From positions 1,612,001 to 1,676,000 of the forward strand of contig NZ_LN907858.1 of assembly GCF_001460635.1 (NCBI RefSeq): DNA of 64,000 nucleotides. The letters run 5' to 3'. Source of the DNA: Helicobacter typhlonius (GTDB lineage Bacteria > Campylobacterota > Campylobacteria > Campylobacterales > Helicobacteraceae). This document shows positions 56,432 to 64,000 of the stretch, in pieces (position 1 is the first letter of the stretch; the number at the start of each line of letters is the position of its first letter). Position numbers and translations under genes: made by a program. The notes beneath the pieces are model-generated. The model was not told the DNA's origin, did not search any database, and saw only the letters and a list, made by a program, of their open reading frames with translations.

Positions 56432-58125
56432 TACATTCTTGTCTGTGCTTTGATACCAAGGAGCAATAGCCCAAGCGTGAGGCTGTGGCTCACCACTTTC
56501 AACACATAAAGATAACTATCTTGCTGCTCGGTCTGCAAAATCTTATGCGCATTATAGAATCCGTGCAAACTCGCGGCAAGATTCTTTAAATACTCACATA
56601 TTTTTTGAATCTCTCTATCGCGAAAGCTTATCTCTGCAATATTTGGAAGACATAAAGATTCAAATAAAAGTGTCTTTGCGTCATCATTTAGCTCGAGTTT
56701 ATCCTGCGTGATATGCAAATCCTGCATTGACACACCAGCTTTGTCAAAAATCGTATGGATTCTAGCATTTGCGTAATTGATATAATAAATTGGATTGCTC
56801 GAATCTTGTTTTTTTAGCGCATCGACATCAAATTCAAGATGAGTATCCGCCCTTTTGGTCAAAAATATAAAACGCAACGCGTCCGCGCCAATATCATCAA
56901 CCACATCTTTCATAAGGATAAAATTTCCCGCGCGCTTACTCATCTTGTATGGCTCACCGCCTTTAAGAAGACTTACCATTTGGGATAATAGCACCTCAAG
57001 GGCAGTTTCATCATAGCCTAAAAAGTGAATCGCCGCCTTCACGCGCGGAATATACCCGTGATGGTCTGCACCCCAAATATTGATATAGTGCTTAAACCCT
57101 CTGCTAAACTTATCCGCGTGATAGATAATATCACCAGCAAGATAGGTTGGCTCACCATTTTCGCGCACAATCACGCGGTCTTTCTCATCTCCTTGTTGCG
57201 TGGAGGCAATCCATATCTTGCCCTCATTTTCATATATGCCATTATGGGCTTTGAGAGATTCTAAAGTCTTGCTCCAGCGCGTATATAGAGCCTTTTCGCT
57301 CACAAAATTATCAAAAGTTATACCAACTTGCGCAAGATTTGCTTTAATCTCATCAAGCATTGCATTTTTACCATACTCTGCAAGACGCGCGATGACATCT
57401 GTATCGTCTGCAGATTCTGAATCTTTGCTATTTGCACACGATATAAAAATCTCACGCCCAAAGTGCTTTTCGCATTCCTTTGCCAAATCAATAATATACT
57501 CGCCTTTATAGTAGCTCTCCGGATAGATAACCTGCTCTTTAAGGATATGTTCGCGCCCGGCGAGTAAAATAGATAACCCAAGCATTTGAATCTGCGCACC
57601 CGCATCGTTTATGTAGTATTCTGTGTAAATCTCATAGCCCAAGAATCTCCCCACACGAGCAAGTGCATCGCCATAAACTGCGCCTCGTGCGTGTCCTATG
57701 TGAAGCGGACCCGTGGGATTTGCACTCACAAACTCAAGTAAAATACTTTGTTTTTTTGCTCTTTGTGATATATTTGTAACTTGATGAGAATCTAATGTAT
57801 TTTTCATATATAATTGGGCTTGTTCGTGCAAAAATGCACTAGATAGACTAAGATTCACAAAACCATTTTGTGCTTCCACCCTATCAAACGCTGCGCAAGT
57901 AGCAAGACTTTGCGCTAATTCTTTAGCAATTAGCATAGGATTTGTTCTTTTTATCTTAGCAAGACTAAAGGCAAGTGGCGTGGCAAGATGTCCTAAATCC
58001 TTATTCTTTGGCTTCTCTAGCACAATAGAAAAGCTCAATTCATTACTCTTTTTATCATTTACTTGTGCCTCACTTGATCCTACATCACACACCCCTGCAA
58101 GCAGGGCTTTAATATGGCTATACAT
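56431..58125 (-). CDS. argS: Arginyl-tRNA synthetase
   Basis: Class I synthetase charging tRNA-Arg. HIGH-type motif [20 protein letters not shown] (about 120), and the KMSKS equivalent is [10 protein letters not shown] (about 390). N-terminal tRNA-D-arm domain, C-terminal anticodon helical domain ending [13 protein letters not shown]. 564 residues, full. Overlaps tatA and azlC by one base each, in the order tatA-argS-azlC. Confidence 0.96.
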   Translation of the reverse strand: MYSHIKALLAGVCDVGSSEAQVNDKKSNELSFSIVLEKPKNKDLGHLATPLAFSLAKIKRTNPMLIAKELAQSLATCAAFDRVEAQNGFVNLSLSSAFLHEQAQLYMKNTLDSHQVTNISQRAKKQSILLEFVSANPTGPLHIGHARGAVYGDALARVGRFLGYEIYTEYYINDAGAQIQMLGLSILLAGREHILKEQVIYPESYYKGEYIIDLAKECEKHFGREIFISCANSKDSESADDTDVIARLAEYGKNAMLDEIKANLAQVGITFDNFVSEKALYTRWSKTLESLKAHNGIYENEGKIWIASTQQGDEKDRVIVRENGEPTYLAGDIIYHADKFSRGFKHYINIWGADHHGYIPRVKAAIHFLGYDETALEVLLSQMVSLLKGGEPYKMSKRAGNFILMKDVVDDIGADALRFIFLTKRADTHLEFDVDALKKQDSSNPIYYINYANARIHTIFDKAGVSMQDLHITQDKLELNDDAKTLLFESLCLPNIAEISFRDREIQKICEYLKNLAASLHGFYNAHKILQTEQQDSYLYVLKVVSHSLTLGLLLLGIKAQTRM

Positions 58126-58370
58126 TAAGCCTCTTGCTTGGTAGTATCTTTTGCGGTATTTTGCTCAGTTTGTGTTTGTTTAATCTGCGTAGGATTTTGC
58201 TCGGTTTGTGCGTTTTGTGCGCTCTCTTCATCATCATCTTTGACCGCTTTTTTGAAATTTTTTATTCCGCTGCCTAAGCCTTTAGCAAGTTCTGGGATTT
58301 TTTTTGCGCCAAAAAGAAGCACAACAATGAGTAAAATAATGACTAATTGCGTAATGCTGGGTGGTGTCAT
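58125..58370 (-). CDS. tatA: Sec-independent protein translocase subunit TatA
   Basis: Pore-forming part of twin-arginine export. One N-terminal helix followed by the [24 protein letters not shown] amphipathic helix. The tail is rich in Gln, Thr and Glu. 81 residues. AAAGGAG precedes the ATG. Placed before argS as in H. pylori. Confidence 0.94.
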   Translation of the reverse strand: MTPPSITQLVIILLIVVLLFGAKKIPELAKGLGSGIKNFKKAVKDDDEESAQNAQTEQNPTQIKQTQTEQNTAKDTTKQEA

Positions 58371-58428
58371 AGAATCTCCTTTGTGAAAAATAGCGACATT
58401 ATACCAAAGTCAAAGTTAAATATAAGAT

Positions 58429-59037
58429 TTAGCTCTGCCATTTACGGATTATCTCGCTAAATCGCTCGATTTGCTGGTATTTAAGCGAACGCGCAATAGC
58501 GATAATCGCCTCTTTTGCGCTCTCAATATCATCATTAATGAGCACATAATCAAAATATTGCAAATGTTGCATTTCGCTATATGCCTTTTCAAGGCGGTAT
58601 TCAATCATCTGCATATCATCGCTTCCCCGCGCGACAAGCCTATCTTTTAGAATCTCCTTTGTCTTTGTGGTGATAAAAATAGACTTTGCAAAATCGCCAA
58701 AATGCGCTTTAATGCTTTGATGTCCTTGCACATCAACATCAAAAAGCACGATTTTATCCTCGCTTAGTGCTTTCTCTACCGGTTTAAGCGAAGTGCCATA
58801 AAAATTTGTATGCACCTCTGCCCATTCCAAAAAAACATTTTGTTTAATATCTTGCAAGAACTGCTCCCTATCCACGAAGTGATAATGCACTCCCTCAATC
58901 TCGCCCTCACGCTTTTTACGCGTGGTGGTGGAAATAGAAAAATAAACATCAGGGACAGATTCTTTTAAAGCCTTTGTAAGTGTGCTTTTACCACAACCGC
59001 TAGGACCCGAGATAATCAGCACCGCACCCTTACTCAT
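58429..59037 (-). CDS. gmk: Guanylate kinase
   Basis: Converts GMP to GDP. P-loop ISGPSGCGKSTL, GMP-binding STTTRKKREGEIEGVHYHF, and the lid region (DRLVARGSDD). 202 residues. Its ATG overlaps the stop of the repeat-bearing acidic-protein gene by four bases, so it is translated in the same operon. Confidence 0.95.
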   Translation of the reverse strand: MSKGAVLIISGPSGCGKSTLTKALKESVPDVYFSISTTTRKKREGEIEGVHYHFVDREQFLQDIKQNVFLEWAEVHTNFYGTSLKPVEKALSEDKIVLFDVDVQGHQSIKAHFGDFAKSIFITTKTKEILKDRLVARGSDDMQMIEYRLEKAYSEMQHLQYFDYVLINDDIESAKEAIIAIARSLKYQQIERFSEIIRKWQS

Positions 59038-60977
59038 TTGCTCTTATCCTTAAAGCTAATATTAATTGTTACCTCAAGCCCATCAAGCATAGATTTCAAA
59101 TTATCATTACGCAAATTCGCAATACTGCTTTGAACGGAACTTGCGATAATATTTTTCACAAATTCTTGGGAAGTGCTGGTTTCTTGTGAATCTTGTGAGA
59201 TAGATTCTATATGTGCAGATTCTACAGAATCTAAATCCATAGAATCTTCCGCGCCTTGTGAGTTTTCTAGGACATCGTCCATTTCTTGCGTATCTTCGCC
59301 CAAATCCGGTATATCCTCGCCTAAGGCTTGGGCTATTTCAGGCTCTTTGAGTGCGCTAAAGTCATCATCGCCGCCACCCATACTCGGCTCCTCAAGAGCA
59401 TTAAGCGCTTGGCTTACCTCACTCACTTGCTCTTCATCAAACACGGATTTACTCACATCATCTTCTAGCGAGAGCTTTTCTTCATCATCAAACAAATCCT
59501 CTCCAGATAAATCCGCCTCATCTTGCGTGCTTTCATCTAAGCTTGCATCAAGACTTACATCTACATCTTCAGTAGATTCACTTGATTTATCATCTTCTGC
59601 TGTGGCTTCATCTGTAATAGAATCCTCTGCCACATCTGCGCCTAATTCCTCATCGCCTAATATATCTGCACTCTCTGCTTCTAAAGATTCTAAATCCCCG
59701 CTTGAATCTATAGATTCTGCAGATTCACCATCCAATCCACCTAAATCATCTGGGAATTCTAAATCTACATCTAAACCATCGTCTGCACTCTCTGTATCTA
59801 CGCCAACATCTAAATCATCAAGACTTACATCTACATCTTCAGTAGATTCACTTGATTTATCATCTTCTGCTGTGGCTTCATCTGTAATAGAATCCTCTGC
59901 CACATCTGCGCCTAATTCCTCATCGCCTAATATATCATCGTTTGTTTTGTCCTCTATGCTTATATCTGTATTGGCTTTCTCCGCTTTTTGTGCTTCTTTT
60001 TTGCATAATTCATCTAAATTGCCAAAATCAAGCTCAACATCTAAACCTGCATCGGTATCCGCAGATTCTAAATCCGCCTCATCTTGCGTGCTTTCATCTA
60101 AGCTTGCATCAAGACTTACATCTACATCTTCAGTAGATTCACTTGATTTATCATCTTCTGCTGTGGCTTCATCTGTAATAGAATCCTCTGCCACATCTGC
60201 GCCTAATTCCTCATCGCCTAATATATCTGCACTCTCTGCTTCTAAAGATTCTAAATCCCCGCTTGAATCTATAGATTCTGCAGATTCACCATCCAATCCA
60301 CCTAAATCATCTGGGAATTCTAAATCTACATCTAAACCATCGTCTGCACTCTCTGTATCTACGCCAACATCTAAATCATCAAGACTTACATCTACATCTT
60401 CAGTAGATTCACTTGATTTATCATCTTCTGCTGTGGCTTCATCTGTAATAGAATCCTCTGCCACATCTGCGCCTAATTCCTCATCGCCTAATATATCATC
60501 GTTTGTTTTGTCCTCTATGCTTATATCTGTCTTTGTCGGCTCATCAAGTGAATCTTCCTCGGCAAGGAGCGAATCAATCTTGTCTAGGCTATCATCAAGA
60601 TTATCAAGGCTTATATCCTCTCCAGCAAGCAGATCACTCTCCTCGTCTGCGATATGCGCATTTTTCTTTAATTGCTCGGTAAAAATATCTAAAATACTCG
60701 TTGGTAAAAATGGCTTTTGTATATAGTCGTCAAAGCCCTCAATGCGCTTAGTTCCCTTATTGTAGATAAGACATTTATGCTTGTCTTTAAGGCTATCAAT
60801 GTAAGTTTGCTCATCTAACAACAAACAATCATCATCAATAATCACATAATCATATTGTGTCAAATCCCCCATTTTGCTTGATTCGGTAATGCTTGTAATC
60901 TTTGCTCCCGCCTTTTTGGCTGTGATTTCAACGAGCTTTTGGACAATTTGATTAGTATTAATCAGCAAAAATTTCAT
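59034..60977 (-). CDS. Acidic repeat protein (poly-E-rich, HP0322 type)
   Basis: 647 residues. The N-terminal ~115 residues look like a response-regulator receiver without standard sites (LLINTNQIVQKLVEI, YDYVIIDDD, IQKPFLPTS). The middle is extremely acidic and repetitive: a ~40-residue unit (DILGDEELGADVAEDSITDE...VSLD) occurs four times, within a 462-bp duplication. The C-terminus (SSIANLRNDNLKSMLDGLEVTINISFKDK) is not repetitive. H. pylori has a poly-E-rich protein between gmk and nucT at the same place; its role is little known. Repeats should allow length changes by recombination. Confidence 0.75.
   Translation of the reverse strand: MKFLLINTNQIVQKLVEITAKKAGAKITSITESSKMGDLTQYDYVIIDDDCLLLDEQTYIDSLKDKHKCLIYNKGTKRIEGFDDYIQKPFLPTSILDIFTEQLKKNAHIADEESDLLAGEDISLDNLDDSLDKIDSLLAEEDSLDEPTKTDISIEDKTNDDILGDEELGADVAEDSITDEATAEDDKSSESTEDVDVSLDDLDVGVDTESADDGLDVDLEFPDDLGGLDGESAESIDSSGDLESLEAESADILGDEELGADVAEDSITDEATAEDDKSSESTEDVDVSLDASLDESTQDEADLESADTDAGLDVELDFGNLDELCKKEAQKAEKANTDISIEDKTNDDILGDEELGADVAEDSITDEATAEDDKSSESTEDVDVSLDDLDVGVDTESADDGLDVDLEFPDDLGGLDGESAESIDSSGDLESLEAESADILGDEELGADVAEDSITDEATAEDDKSSESTEDVDVSLDASLDESTQDEADLSGEDLFDDEEKLSLEDDVSKSVFDEEQVSEVSQALNALEEPSMGGGDDDFSALKEPEIAQALGEDIPDLGEDTQEMDDVLENSQGAEDSMDLDSVESAHIESISQDSQETSTSQEFVKNIIASSVQSSIANLRNDNLKSMLDGLEVTINISFKDKSK
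59508..59969. repeat. 462-bp direct repeat, copy 1
   Basis: Matches 60069-60530 with no difference I could find by eye. Offset is 561 bases, exactly 187 codons, so loss or gain keeps the frame. Confidence 0.9.
59546..60497. repeat. 121-bp unit repeated four times
   Basis: Copies at 59546-59666, 59816-59936, 60107-60227 and 60377-60497. Spacing is 270 and 561 bases, both multiples of three. They code the repeating GDEELGADVAEDSITD segment. Confidence 0.85.
60069..60530. repeat. 462-bp direct repeat, copy 2
   Basis: Second copy of the unit at 59508-59969, separated from it by 99 unique bases. Confidence 0.9.
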
Positions 60978-61056
60978 TAGGAACTCCCGCGCTTTATTGC
61001 TTTTTTATAATAGAATCCTAAAATTATAGCCAAATCGATACTATAAAAGGAATAAA

Positions 61057-61602
61057 ATGAGGCAAAAATTAACAAAATTGCTTACCTCTTGCGTTTTTGT
61101 GTGGATTTGTGGGCTTAGTGCCTTTGGAGCAGATAGTTTTTATATGCTACCCTACGAGCAGGACAAGGCACTTAACGCGCTCAAAAATGCTTTGCAAAAC
61201 GCGCAAAGTGAGATAAAAATCAGCATTTATAGCTTCACGCATAATGACATTGCTAAAATTTTGCGGGATAGTGCCAAAAGGGGTGTGCAAGTCCATATCA
61301 TCTACGATAAGGAAAGTAATGCCAACAACAAATCTTCTACAATCGGCTACCTTGCCAAATACAACAACATCTCGGTGTGCCTCCTTAGCGGTGTGCGCGC
61401 AAAGGGTAAAAAGCATTTTGGCATTATGCACCAAAAAATGGCAATTATCGATAGAGATACGCTTATCATCGGCTCGGCAAATTGGAGCAAAAATGCTTTC
61501 GAAAATAATTTTGAAACGCTACTCATAAGTCACGACAAGGCATTTATCACAAAAGCCTTGCAGGGTTATGACAAAATGATGAATGCTTGTGTGGGATTCT
61601 AA
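61057..61602 (+). CDS. nucT: Phospholipase D-like nuclease NucT
   Basis: 181 residues. Signal peptide (about 1-26), one HKD motif HQKMAIIDRDTLIIGSANWS (about 128-148), and an upstream ISIYSFTHNDIAKIL. Single-HKD nucleases act as dimers. The H. pylori homologue HP0323 is an outer-membrane nuclease that helps DNA uptake and purine use. AAAGGAATAAA precedes the ATG. It is divergent from the acidic-repeat gene, with the promoter in the 79-base gap (TATAAA about 61043). Confidence 0.93.
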   Translation: MRQKLTKLLTSCVFVWICGLSAFGADSFYMLPYEQDKALNALKNALQNAQSEIKISIYSFTHNDIAKILRDSAKRGVQVHIIYDKESNANNKSSTIGYLAKYNNISVCLLSGVRAKGKKHFGIMHQKMAIIDRDTLIIGSANWSKNAFENNFETLLISHDKAFITKALQGYDKMMNACVGF

Positions 61603-61620
61603 AATATTAGTTGTAGAATC
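61595..61620 (+). terminator. Inverted GATTCTA pair at the nucT end
   Basis: GATTCTA (61595-61601, with the stop codon) and TAGAATC (61614-61620), loop of 12 bases. It lies between convergent nucT and the cytochrome gene. The next 65 bases hold nothing else. Confidence 0.5.
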
Positions 61621-61685
61621 GTGCCAAATATAAGCAGGGGCTACTTTCCAATCCTGCACACCAAACCCACATAAATGAGATATTT

Positions 61686-62048
61686 TCACTTGAGTAAAAG
61701 CTTATCGCTAAAGCTTTTTATGCCCTTTTCAAACACATTTATGCCACTATCAAAGGGCGAGGAAGAAAGCTGCAAATGGCATTGCATACACGCATTAAGC
61801 ATAGTATGGTCTTTGGCTATTTTGGGAGCTTGGATTTTTTTCATATCGTGGCAGGCAAAGCAGTCCGCGCCACACGCACCCATATCAATTTGCGCCATTT
61901 TCTCATCAGTGTGGCAAGTCTTGCAAACCGCCATAGGGCTATGTCGGCTGTCTTTTGTATAATCAAGCTTTTGATGACAAGCTTTGCAATCCCCTGTGCA
62001 GGCAAAAACCCCTATACATAAAACGCACACAACCGCCAAAAAACGCAT
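61686..62048 (-). CDS. Small periplasmic multihaem cytochrome c
   Basis: 120 residues, signal peptide, then four CxxCH haem sites: CKACH, CKTCH, CFACH and CMQCH. The first follows a Cys-rich signal end (GVFACTGD). Haems of this spacing resemble small tetrahaem c cytochromes that carry electrons in the periplasm. The partner is not evident. ATG 62048 shares its A with the stop of thiS (TGATG). Confidence 0.85.
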   Translation of the reverse strand: MRFLAVVCVLCIGVFACTGDCKACHQKLDYTKDSRHSPMAVCKTCHTDEKMAQIDMGACGADCFACHDMKKIQAPKIAKDHTMLNACMQCHLQLSSSPFDSGINVFEKGIKSFSDKLLLK

Positions 62049-62251
62049 CAACCGCCACCTACAAAATCTAAAATCTCAACCTCATCACCATTTTGCAATA
62101 CATAGCTTTCCCACAATGGCTTTTTTATCACCTGCGTATTAATTGCTATCGCCATTGCCTTATGCGCTATACCCAAATGCTCAATGAGTGCTAAAAGTGT
62201 GCAATTTGCGACTAACTCATAATCCTTGCCATTCAGCAAAATCTTACTCAT
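62048..62251 (-). CDS. thiS: Sulfur carrier protein ThiS
   Basis: 67 residues with the ubiquitin-like fold pattern (KILLNGKDYELVANCTLLALIEHLGI...NGDEVEILDFVGGG) and the C-terminal Gly-Gly that becomes a thiocarboxylate in thiamine synthesis. A MoaD-like role is less likely given the VGGG end. It starts directly after glmU ends. Confidence 0.85.
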   Translation of the reverse strand: MSKILLNGKDYELVANCTLLALIEHLGIAHKAMAIAINTQVIKKPLWESYVLQNGDEVEILDFVGGG

Positions 62252-63631
62252 TTAAGAATCCTTTTTACCAAAAAATTTAAAAAATCCATTGGGTATGTGC
62301 TTTTGTGGGACGCGTGAAAGCACCAAATCGCCCTCATTGACATCTTTTGTAATCGTGCTTCCCGCACCAATAAGCACATTGGAGGCGATTTTCACAGGCG
62401 CGACAAGCTGCACATCGCTACCTACAAAGACATTTTTACCAATAATACTCTTATGTTTGCCCTTGCCATCATAGTTGCAAGTAATAAATCCTGCGCCAAT
62501 ATTGCTTCCAGATTCTACTTCACAATCCCCCAAATAGCTCAAATGCCCGGCTTTCACACCATTAAGCACGCTTGCCTTTGTTTCAACAAAATTACCAATA
62601 TGCGTATCCTTAATACGACTTTTTGGGCGGATATGCGCCAAAGGTCCTACATCACTTGATTCTATAATGCTTGATTCTATAATGCTATGGGCTTTAATAT
62701 GTGAATCTTTAATCTCGCATTCCCCACTTATTTGCACACCTTGTTCGATAATGCACTCGCCCAAAAAACGCACAGCAGATTCTATATAAATCGTATGTGG
62801 CAGGTGCATAATCACACCCTGCTCCATTGCCGCCTCTCTCAAGCGATGAAGCATTACCTCTTGCGCGGCGGCGAGTTGAGACTTGGAATTTACCCCCATA
62901 AATTCCTCTTCATTCACTTGCAAAGCCTTTATCTCCACATTATCCTGCGTGGCAAAAGAAATCACATCGGTGAGGTAAAACTCCTTTTGCGCGTTTGTGT
63001 TCTCTAGTCGTTGAAGGTAATCCTGCAAAATGTTCTTTTTGATTTTATACACACCAGCATTGACATCTTGTATAAGTAATTCCTGCGCACTTGCGTCCTT
63101 TTGCTCGATAATTTTTTGCATTTTGCCCTCTTTTATAAGCACCCGCCCATAGCCATTTGGGCAAGATAAATGCAATATACTCATTACAATAGGTGCATTT
63201 GGCTCACATAGATTCTTAAGCGTTTGAGCGCGCACAAGGGGCATATCGCCATTAAGGATAAGAATCTCATCGTATTTACAGGTAAAAAGCTGCTTTGGGC
63301 TAGATTTGCGCGAAGATTCTAAATCTCTGCCCTTTACAAGATTTGCACCCTGCATAAGCGCACCACCCGTGCCGGGAAAATTTTCACAATCTTGGATATG
63401 AAAATGCAATACACCATTTTTGTGCGAATCTCCATAATGTTTAAGCACCCTATCCTTGATTAAATCCTTTTGGTGAAAAAGCACGATATGTACATCATCA
63501 CTTAACTCCAACGCCTCATCAATGCTATAAAAAAGCATCTCCTTACCACAGATTCTATGAAGCACTTTTGGTGTTTGCGACTTCATACGCGTTCCAGCTC
63601 CGGCTGCGAGAATCACCACTGATACACTCAT
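62252..63631 (-). CDS. glmU: Bifunctional GlmU: GlcNAc-1-P uridyltransferase / GlcN-1-P acetyltransferase
   Basis: Makes UDP-GlcNAc for peptidoglycan and LPS. N-terminal nucleotidyltransferase with LAAGAGTRMKSQTPKVLHRICGKEM, PLVRAQTL; C-terminal left-handed beta-helix of hexapeptide repeats with SGCEI-type region, GPLAHIRPKS and IGAGFITCNYDGKGKHKS. 459 residues, full length. AAGGAAAGATA precedes the ATG. It is divergent from fliP. Confidence 0.96.
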   Translation of the reverse strand: MSVSVVILAAGAGTRMKSQTPKVLHRICGKEMLFYSIDEALELSDDVHIVLFHQKDLIKDRVLKHYGDSHKNGVLHFHIQDCENFPGTGGALMQGANLVKGRDLESSRKSSPKQLFTCKYDEILILNGDMPLVRAQTLKNLCEPNAPIVMSILHLSCPNGYGRVLIKEGKMQKIIEQKDASAQELLIQDVNAGVYKIKKNILQDYLQRLENTNAQKEFYLTDVISFATQDNVEIKALQVNEEEFMGVNSKSQLAAAQEVMLHRLREAAMEQGVIMHLPHTIYIESAVRFLGECIIEQGVQISGECEIKDSHIKAHSIIESSIIESSDVGPLAHIRPKSRIKDTHIGNFVETKASVLNGVKAGHLSYLGDCEVESGSNIGAGFITCNYDGKGKHKSIIGKNVFVGSDVQLVAPVKIASNVLIGAGSTITKDVNEGDLVLSRVPQKHIPNGFFKFFGKKDS

Positions 63632-63732
63632 TATCTTTCCTTAGAAATAAATTTGCCTTATTTTATGTAATTTTAACACACAAAAATTTATAATCCCTCT
63701 CTTTAAATACTCATAATGAATGTGGAGCGAAT

Positions 63733-64000
63733 GTGAAGAGACTTTTATGGATTTTTGTATGCCTTGCGTGTGTGTGCGCTCAAGCCGATACACCAGCTTC
63801 CCCGGTGCTTCCCGAGCTATCACAAATCGCACCCGCGCAGCTCCCACCAAGTAACCCTGTTTTGCCCTCTGTGGATTTATCTCTCACCGCACCTCAAGAG
63901 CCTACCGAGCTTGTAGCTACTCTCAACATTGTCCTTATCATCACATTGCTTGTGATTGCGCCCTCGCTCATACTCGTGATGACAAGCTTCACGCGCATTA
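63733..64000 (+). CDS. fliP: Flagellar export protein FliP, N-terminal part
   Basis: The visible 89 codons start at GTG 63733 after GGAG by five bases. Signal peptide, a proline-rich stretch (VLPELSQIAPAQLPPSN), then LNIVLIITLLVIAPSLILV and MTSFTRI, the FliP signature. FliP forms the core of the flagellar type III export gate. The gene runs off the right edge. Confidence 0.92.
   Translation, partial: MKRLLWIFVCLACVCAQADTPASPVLPELSQIAPAQLPPSNPVLPSVDLSLTAPQEPTELVATLNIVLIITLLVIAPSLILVMTSFTRI

Noticed and set aside
59173-60726. A 517-residue serine-rich open frame on the plus strand opposite the acidic repeat gene
   Set aside because: It is a mirror of the repeat gene's codon pattern, has no ribosome-binding site or domain, and repeats with it.
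62656-62685. A 15-bp tandem repeat (TTGATTCTATAATGC twice) inside glmU, coding SIIES twice
   Set aside because: The hexapeptide-repeat beta-helix naturally has such pattern and the protein length is normal, so it is not an insertion.
1-64000. CRISPR arrays, insertion sequences, prophage or rRNA genes
   Set aside because: No repeat-spacer pattern, transposase, integrase or rRNA sequence was seen.

Overview
The window is a stretch of an AT-rich chromosome from the genus Helicobacter, most likely an enterohepatic species. The evidence is gene order that, from memory, matches Helicobacter pylori in blocks: the HP0282-aroB-mscS-mtaB-ftsH2 run, hrcA-grpE-dnaK, cheV3-cheAY-cheW, ndk-HP0199-rpmF-plsX-fabH, argS-tatA-gmk-polyE-nucT, and flgH-pseF. 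An MqnA-type menaquinone gene, homopolymeric G tracts, and genes H. pylori lacks (a secreted ATP-dependent DNA ligase, ilvA, leaderless or decayed accessory genes) fit the same picture. The species is an inference.

Layout. 1-1.5 kb: the end of a paraslipin (SPFH) gene, a decayed inverted copy of such a gene's start, and a small secreted protein. 1.6-9 kb (minus strand): alaS, a PAP2 phosphatase with a C11 tract, pdxA, pdxJ, ilvH, ilvB. 9.1-10.2 kb: a DUF4878 lipoprotein and a YiiX-like peptidase. 10.2-18.7 kb (minus): a protease-dead FtsH homologue, mtaB, mscS, aroB, a TrkA-like protein, mqnA, DUF493, thioesterase. 18.7-25 kb: a decaying locus with an asparaginase pseudogene and a frameshifted sodium symporter, then a large FadL-type porin and an intact lipoprotein asparaginase. 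25-28.3 kb: the heat-shock operon. 28.5-36.4 kb (plus): an aldolase-II-like protein, pepD, argC, a metallophosphoesterase and chemotaxis genes. 36.4-43.9 kb: surface-glycan and accessory genes, with an FkbM methyltransferase (G9 tract, frameshifted), manC, a LigE-type ligase, and a polysaccharide polymerase (G10 tract, out of frame) followed by a Wzz-like protein. 44-47 kb: ndk, rpmF, plsX, fabH, tRNA-Lys. 47.4-53 kb: a chemoreceptor, a pilin-like protein, a GT-C glycosyltransferase, ilvA, an EamA exporter. 53-64 kb: flgH, pseF, fldA, azlDC, argS, tatA, gmk, a repeat-bearing acidic protein, nucT, a small multihaem cytochrome, thiS, glmU and the start of fliP.

Three points stand out. (1) Three homopolymeric G/C tracts sit in or at surface-modification genes. 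The PAP2 gene reads as ON, the polymerase as OFF, and the FkbM gene has a separate frameshift. (2) The 7-mer AGATTCT and its complement AGAATCT are far commoner than base composition predicts. They recur as inverted pairs at several gene 3' ends, the way DNA-uptake sequences do in Neisseria and Haemophilus. The window also encodes NucT and a LigE-type ligase, both linked to natural transformation elsewhere. (3) The intact asparaginase gene has its ribosome-binding site inside a 12-bp hairpin whose other arm overlaps its own -10 box. Readthrough RNA from dnaK should therefore be blocked for translation, while RNA from the gene's own promoter should be free.

Starts were chosen by ribosome-binding site and family alignment from memory. 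No database search was possible.
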